A stretch of 43,890 bases of DNA from Pelomyxa schiedti (taxonomy: Eukaryota > Evosea > Pelobiontida > Pelomyxidae), in the NCBI GenBank assembly GCA_020536535.1, contig JAHLWZ010000931.1, positions 1 to 43,890 on the forward strand. The letters run 5' to 3'. The first letter of the stretch is position 1. Each line of letters opens with the position of its first letter. The position numbers and the translations under genes were made by a program. The notes under the pieces are model-generated. The model saw only the letters and a program-made list of their open reading frames with translations, ran no database searches and had not been told where the DNA came from. Positions 38,397 through 43,890 of the stretch are shown here, one piece after another.

Positions 38397-38768
38397 TAAA
38401 CAACACAACTTTCAGTCACCACTGTGTTGATGGCATCCATGGCACCGTAAGTGGTTTTTCAAAAGGAAAAAAAAAAAGAGCAGATTTCTGATAATCAATC
38501 TCTGGAGGGTCAGCGCTTAGCACTACTCAAGAGTAGGTTGGTTGTTTGCTGCCGTTTGGTTGCCGGGGGCCGGTGTGGTGCGTGTCACTGGTGGGTGACT
38601 GGTGCGACAGACCGTCGCATTTTGGTGCCATGTCAGAACGTTCTGTTGTTCGGTATCGTTTTTTTTCCTGATGTTTTCTTTGTTTGTTTATAATTTTATT
38701 GTGTTTTGTCCACCGGTCTTTTGTTGTTGTTTCTCGGTTTTGCTTTGTTTTTTTTTTTTCCCGAACTG
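38397..38768 (+). other. Intergenic or intronic T-rich stretch
   Basis: Holds one possible exon (about 38,480-38,530), a GT-rich patch (38,540-38,640) and T-runs up to 38,760. No gene is assigned. Confidence 0.4.
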
Positions 38769-39070
38769 TTGAGGCAACGCTTCAATCAGTTCTTTTGTTT
38801 TGCTTTGTTTTCCGTGTTTGTTTTATTTCGTTTTCGGTTAGCTTAGTCTTCTTTCTGTTTTTGTTCTTGTTCTCACAACAACACAGGTCATTGAAGATTC
38901 CATGACGAGGAGAAGGGGCACAGCGGTATGTTTCCATTTCTCTTCTCCATTTTTCTTTTTCGACTTCTCACATTTGAAAACCAGGTGGTGCTGCCGATGT
39001 CAGCAGAATGTGTGTGTGTGGGTCGGCTCCATTCCACCGGTATTCCTCTTCTTGAGTCCCCCCCCCCCCA
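38769..39070 (+). repeat. Duplicated block A, copy 2
   Basis: Matches 35,709-35,987. The exon VIEDSMTRRRGTA and its downstream partner SAECVCVG are retained with GT-AG boundaries. The block ends in a C9-10 run at 39,058-39,070 where copy 1 has CCCC, so the reading frame beyond may differ. Confidence 0.85.
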
Positions 39071-39095
39071 GTATTGCCTCACCTCCAATCCCAAA

Positions 39096-39290
39096 ACCTC
39101 CACTTTCTCCACTTGGGTAGTCTTTTTTCACATTTTGAGACCACCCTTTGGGAACAGCATGGAACCCACTCTGGGTGTGATTCGAAATCAGAATCACAGT
39201 GCCATGATGTGGCCTGGCCTGAAGTTGGTTTTCGACTTCAGGCAAAAGAAAAAAAATTGTTTGTTTCAGAAAGTGCATGGGGATGAGGGG
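39096..39290 (+). repeat. Duplicated blocks C then B, copy 2
   Basis: Block C (39,096-39,201) runs straight into block B (39,202-39,290). In copy 1 the order is B then C, about 70 bases apart. The block B hairpin GCCTGAAGT (39,217-39,225) / ACTTCAGGC (39,235-39,243) is intact while its loop differs by one base. Confidence 0.85.
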
Positions 39291-39338
39291 ACCACTGCCG
39301 TAGGTTGACAAACTTTAGTTCCAACAAACTTTGGTTGT

Positions 39339-39380
39339 GAAAACTTTGGTGCTGAGGAAAGACTGAGAACCAAAGTTTTC
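39339..39380. repeat. Perfect 12-base inverted repeat 3' of the WLxxxF gene
   Basis: GAAAACTTTGGT (39,339-39,350) and ACCAAAGTTTTC (39,369-39,380) with an 18-base loop. Two further loose copies of AAACTTTRGTT lie just left (39,309-39,336). It sits 25 bases past the stop of the minus-strand gene, so it would be in its 3' untranslated region or act at transcript ends. Confidence 0.8.
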
Positions 39381-39404
39381 TCGAACCAGAATCCTCTCTC
39401 TAGT

Positions 39405-41861
39405 TCAAACTAATGGCATACCAAGCCACAGCCTGAGAACTGGTTCAGGGGAACCATAAGAGCTGTGGAACTCTGCGTCCACATACTCACAGAATTCGTC
39501 AATTGTGAGGCCAAAGGAGTTGATGGTGTGGATTGCAAGGTGTGGTGAACGTGACACGAGTGGCATCAAGTGCTTGCGTATCAGTGCACCGTCAATTGAG
39601 GGACCATAGTGATCCAGAATCATGTGCCAACCTGTGAGGTCCATGCTGTCACCACATTTGGACAGTTGGGCCATGTCCACAACCTGGGAATGAGTCATGA
39701 GGTTTTTTTGCGGGTTTGTACATACATCAGACAAAGGAATGTCAAAAGTGTTAATGAGACACTCTGCACAACGGTTCTTTTGTCTTGTTAAGAGTCTGAA
39801 CAAGAGCTGATTGTGGTTTTCCTTGATTTGAGAGTATTGAAGGTTGAACTTGCGAATTATCCACTTGACAACCTTGCTGGAGAATGGATGAAATGACACT
39901 GATGTCAGGCACTGCCCAATGAACTCTGGTGTCAACGCCGCAGAACGAGAACCGGAACACAGGTGCTGGAAGCCTTCCAGGTGGAACTGCATGAACTCAA
40001 TCACAATCGTCTTGAATTGCCCTTGGTCAAGGAGCGGTTCAACTGCAGGGAATGTCTCCAACAGCAGTGCAACTGAATTCACACGACAATTGAGGGCTTG
40101 TGAAATGGCCTTGTGAATGCAACTCATGCTTATCCCTGAATGATCCGGTGCTGAGAGGTGCTGAAGGAACCACTCCAATCCCACCAGTCTGTCTTTGTGT
40201 TCCGTGCAAAGCTCAACCAAACAGTTTTCAGCAACCTCTGTGTCGGATTTTACAGCATCCATCACGTGGAAGGTCTCATCCAACCACTCTGCAACTTCAA
40301 TGTTGCCCCAACTGAGTGCAGACACAAGTGATTTGATGATGTCACTTTGTGAGAGTGACACCCTCGTTGACAGCCACCTTGCAAGTGTGGATCCCTTTTT
40401 CCTTGATGTTGAACATGCTGATGCAAAGGTTGCCGCTGTTGGTGTGAAATTATGTTCTGTGACAAGCCACTGAGTGAGTTCCACGTCTCCAGTATTTTTG
40501 CAGATACAGCTGAGTGCATTTTCATCTGGATGTGCCGGAAACGCAATGAGCAGCCACTTGGCAACTTCTGGGTTGAGCACATTTTCCAGAATGTCAGTAA
40601 AACCATTTTCAAGAAGGAAATCTTGCACCCAAGGCCATTGGCAATATTCCACCGTGCTGTGCTTGTTTGTCAGAATGTGTAATGCCTGGAAACGTCGTGA
40701 GCACACTGGGAAGTTGGAACGAAACCACTTCACATTGCAAGGGCGTGGTCCACGTGCACACGAGTAGCAAAGATCGGAAAGCGCCGTTTGGGGCCAAGTA
40801 CTCCCAAACCCAAACCTCTCAAACAGCCACTTCACCACTTCCATGTTCCCATCACACACGCAGCTCCGAATTGGCTCATACATCAACCACGATGCCTCTT
40901 TGGTCTCAACACCAATCACATCCACGAGCCACCTGACACCATCAGCACCCCCGGCGCGACACACACTCTGCCCAAAGTATACATCTCTCACGTGTACAAT
41001 CACCTTCTCCCTCAGTCCAGCCACCCCCCCACTCATCAAGTGATCACTGACCCCCCCTCTGCGTACCGTCGGGCCATCATCACTCCCACAATCCTCAGTG
41101 TGACAAGAGATTTCCCACGAAGCGACGCGGCGACCATCCCACAATCGCGGCAGCGTGCCCTGACACTCTTTGTACTCGGAATGATTAGCCCCACCAATCA
41201 GGGCAGTGGCCAGCCCCACGTGGCCGCCAACAAGCAACCCAACCACAGTCGCGCTCACTTCCTTCACAACAACATCAACATCAACAAAATCCTCCCCCCC
41301 ACCAACATGATCCTGGGAATCTATTCCCCCCACACTACCACTACTACTGGTACTATTACTTGCCGCCACTGCATCTACTGCGCGACTGTCTGGCCGACTC
41401 ACATTCTCTTGCAGCACAGCAACGTGGTCCTTTCGGAAACAGCAGCAGCCGCTCGGGATCGACAGATCCCCGATGTCGTTGTCGATCTTCCCGCGCACGT
41501 GCCTGCTGTTGAGGATCCACGCCACACACGACGGCGCCGGCACAGACGCAGCGGTCTGGATGGCGCTGTAGCTCCCGATGCAGGCGCCCCATCGTGGGTC
41601 GAACGCGAGGGCCCTGCGGCACACGAGCCCCACGATGGGGAACATCGCTTCGGCTGCCCGGAACAGGTCCGAGTAACGGCGGGCGAGGGCGTTTTGTGGC
41701 TTGGAGTTCCATCCTCGCGGGTCCGGGGGGCCGTCGAGCCACCCCGGCGACACAACGTGGTCCCAAACGAGTCGCGACACCGCGAGTACATCGTCGATTG
41801 TGGCACCCCGTTCCAGTTGTGACGACGGTGTTGTTGTGTTGGTACTTTGTGGTGTCAACAT
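39405..41861 (-). CDS. Ankyrin-like WLxxxF-repeat protein, intact copy (818 aa)
   Basis: Single exon, ATG at 41861, stop next to 39405. The N-terminal 120 residues (LARRYSDLFRAAEAMFP, ALAFDPRWGACIG) look like a separate domain. From about residue 310 a helical repeat begins: VRWLVDVIG, VVKWLFERFGF, VAKWLLIAFP, LTQWLVTEHNF, LARWLSTRV, VAEWLDETFHV, LEWFLQHL, VVKWIIRKFNL. Units are about 30-40 residues with W-L-x3-F in the second helix, like ankyrin repeats that have lost the TPLH turn. Such arrays bind proteins; the partner is unknown. The 5' part (41,350-41,800) is strongly G+C-rich. The neighbour at 41,996-43,810 is a tandem paralogue on the same strand, 134 bases upstream. Confidence 0.85.
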   Translation of the reverse strand: MLTPQSTNTTTPSSQLERGATIDDVLAVSRLVWDHVVSPGWLDGPPDPRGWNSKPQNALARRYSDLFRAAEAMFPIVGLVCRRALAFDPRWGACIGSYSAIQTAASVPAPSCVAWILNSRHVRGKIDNDIGDLSIPSGCCCFRKDHVAVLQENVSRPDSRAVDAVAASNSTSSSGSVGGIDSQDHVGGGEDFVDVDVVVKEVSATVVGLLVGGHVGLATALIGGANHSEYKECQGTLPRLWDGRRVASWEISCHTEDCGSDDGPTVRRGGVSDHLMSGGVAGLREKVIVHVRDVYFGQSVCRAGGADGVRWLVDVIGVETKEASWLMYEPIRSCVCDGNMEVVKWLFERFGFGSTWPQTALSDLCYSCARGPRPCNVKWFRSNFPVCSRRFQALHILTNKHSTVEYCQWPWVQDFLLENGFTDILENVLNPEVAKWLLIAFPAHPDENALSCICKNTGDVELTQWLVTEHNFTPTAATFASACSTSRKKGSTLARWLSTRVSLSQSDIIKSLVSALSWGNIEVAEWLDETFHVMDAVKSDTEVAENCLVELCTEHKDRLVGLEWFLQHLSAPDHSGISMSCIHKAISQALNCRVNSVALLLETFPAVEPLLDQGQFKTIVIEFMQFHLEGFQHLCSGSRSAALTPEFIGQCLTSVSFHPFSSKVVKWIIRKFNLQYSQIKENHNQLLFRLLTRQKNRCAECLINTFDIPLSDVCTNPQKNLMTHSQVVDMAQLSKCGDSMDLTGWHMILDHYGPSIDGALIRKHLMPLVSRSPHLAIHTINSFGLTIDEFCEYVDAEFHSSYGSPEPVLRLWLGMPLV

Positions 41862-41995
41862 TTACGAAACTTCGTGTGTTTGATCGGTTCCACGAACGGT
41901 TTGAACAAGAACAGTGCCGATGCGGTCACAATTCAACGTCCTGCAATCGTGACCAGTTTAATAGCTTTTCTAAAGATTTAGAGTGAAACTGGACT

Positions 41996-43810
41996 TTAAC
42001 TGAAAGGTATTCCAAGCCACAACTTCATTGCATAGCTGGATTCTGCATCCACATAATGATGGAACACACTACTTGCAAGTCCAAAGGAGTTGATTGTGTG
42101 GATTGCAACATGTGGGGAACGTGACACAAGTGGCAGAAAGTGTGTCCATATCAGATCACCATCAATTGCAGGACCATAGTGATCCAGAATCATGTGCCAA
42201 CCTGTGAGGTCAATGCTGTCATCACTCTCCTTGGCCAGTTCAGCCATGTCCACAATCTGTAATGGGTCATGAGTTTTTTGTGATTGTATTTGTGACCATT
42301 GGTGGAAGGACATACATCAAGCAAAGGAATGTCAAAGGATTCAATGAGCCACTGTGCACAACGGTTCTTGTGCCTCATCATCAGTTTGAACAGGAGGAGA
42401 TTGTTGGTTTGCTTGATTTGAGAGTATTGCAGGTTGAACTTGTGAATCACCCACTTTACAACCTTGCTGGAGTATGGATGGAATGACTCTGATGTCAGAC
42501 ACTGTCCAACCAACTCTGGTGTCAAAAAGGTGGAACTTGAAGTGGAACACAGGTGCTGGAAGCCTGCCAGGTGAAACTGCATGAACTGAGTCACAATTTC
42601 TTTGAATTTTCTTTGGTCTTGGTGTGGTTCAAACACAGAGAAGGTCTTCAACAGCAGGGCAATGGAATTCCTGCGTGAATTTTGGAGGGCCTGTGACACA
42701 GCCTTGTGAACACAGCTCATTTTTATCTCTGAAACCTGTGATGATGAGAGGTGCTGAAGGAACCACTCCAATCCCACCACTCTGTCAGTGTAATCACTGG
42801 GATCAGAGCAAATCTGAACAAGGAAGTTTTCAGCAACCTCTCTGCTAGAATTGATAGCATCCATCACGTGGAAGGTCTCGTCCAACCACTCTGCAACTTT
42901 AATGTTTCCCCAACTGAGTGCAGACACCATTGATTTGGTGATATCGGTTTGTGAGAGTGACACCCTCGTTGACAACCACCTTGCAAGTGTGGATCCCTTT
43001 TCTGTTGATGTTGAACATGCTGATTCAAAGGTTGCTGCTGTTGGTGTGAAATTGTGCTCTGTGACAAGCCACTGAGTGAGTTCCACGTTTCCAGTATTTT
43101 TACAGATACAGTTGAGGTTATCCTCACCTGGCTGAGATGGAACAGTTGTGAGCAACCACTTGACAATATCTGGATTGTGAATATGCAGAATGAAAGGGTA
43201 ACCATTGACAAAAAGAAAATCTTGCAACCACGGCCATTGGCAATCTTCCAGAGTGCTGTTCTTGTTTGACAGAAGGGATAATGTCATTCCCCTCTCATTT
43301 GGGCTCACTGGGAAGTTGTCCAGGCACCACTTCAAATTGGAAGGGGAGTTTCCACAGGCACACCAGTTGTAAAGCTCGCCAAACACCGATTGGTGCAAAT
43401 TACTCCCAAACCCAAACTCTCAAACAGCCACTTCACAACTTCGATCTTCCCATAGAAGATGCTGTGCCGCATTGCCCCATACAGCACCCAGGGCGCTTCT
43501 CTCATCCCAATCCCACATGTATCCACAAGCCACTTCACTGCATCAACACTCCCAGCAACACACACACTCTGCACAAATTGTGACTCCCCACACGACGCCT
43601 TCACATGCTCAATCACGTTTTTCCTCAGTTCCAAAACCCCGGCCGTCACCGCATCTGCATCGGTTGCGGTGTATTTCACAGCAGAACCACAATTGTGGGA
43701 TGGCCAATGGAGTTTACTCGAAAATATAAAAAAATTGCTTTCTTTGCAACGCAGGGCTGTCTCTCAACTGAAACAAGGTCATAAATATACAAATAGCGTT
43801 GGGAAGACAT
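41996..43810 (-). pseudogene. WLxxxF-repeat paralogue with two frame breaks
   Basis: Closely similar to the intact copy along most of its length (e.g. LTQWLVTEHNFTPTAATF is shared) but in three frames. Compared with the intact gene, one base is missing near 43,417 (after KWLFESLG) and one near 42,259 (in the segment reading IVDMAEL). A possible start is ATG at 43810 (MSSQRYLYIYD); the N-terminal domain of the intact copy is missing or beyond a gap. The C-terminus GWHMILDHYGPAIDG and KLWLGIPFS matches the intact one. Either a decaying duplicate or a gene hit by two assembly indels. No intron with good borders explains both breaks. Confidence 0.7.
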
Positions 43811-43890
43811 GGTGATCAGGCGATGTCAGAAGCGTGGCTTAGAGCCAAGAAATCGGCAAAAAACAGGGTTTTTTCGGAGTAAACTCCAAA

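Overview
The window is nuclear DNA from a microbial eukaryote. It has GT-AG introns mostly 40-60 bases long, a spliceosomal U6 snRNA gene, the standard genetic code (TAA, TAG and TGA all end genes) and very tight packing: gaps of 60-280 bases, head-to-head and tail-to-tail pairs, and one antisense overlap of coding ends. The gene set (ankyrin-like WLxxxF-repeat proteins, DC1-like/RING protein, Hint-domain protein, NO VEIN-type ATPase) looks to me like an amoeboid protist, perhaps an archamoeba of the Pelomyxa kind, but that placement is an impression and not shown by the sequence.

Left part (1-14.6 kb): the 3' part of an ankyrin/F-box-like/Hint-domain gene beside a poly-C edge; a small double-zinc-ribbon gene; a nearly intronless 8.8 kb gene on the minus strand for a 2,942-residue NO VEIN-like GHKL-ATPase protein with a huge acidic N-terminus; and, divergent from it over 116 bases, a membrane-anchored CX5R inositol-phosphate phosphatase-like protein.

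Middle (14.6-30.3 kb): a very large multi-exon minus-strand gene of unknown function; a secreted GH13 alpha-amylase-like enzyme in many small exons; a short-chain dehydrogenase whose 3' coding end overlaps the amylase antisense; a three-finger DC1-like protein with a C-terminal RING; and an 820-residue membrane-anchored protein of unknown function whose five exons join exactly in frame.

Right part (30.4-43.9 kb): an intron-rich telomerase reverse transcriptase gene, not visible as any long open frame but clear once spliced; a U6 snRNA gene on the same strand upstream of it; about 4 kb of duplicated, rearranged exon-intron blocks with microsatellites and hairpins; and two tandem WLxxxF-repeat genes, one intact and one with two single-base frame breaks.

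The genes do not form a pathway. The most valuable results are the telomerase gene, the U6 gene, the ankyrin/F-box/Hint combination and the shuffled duplicated blocks at 35.7-39.3 kb. All splice sites were assigned by eye from frame and consensus, and a few junctions (stated below) do not close in frame.
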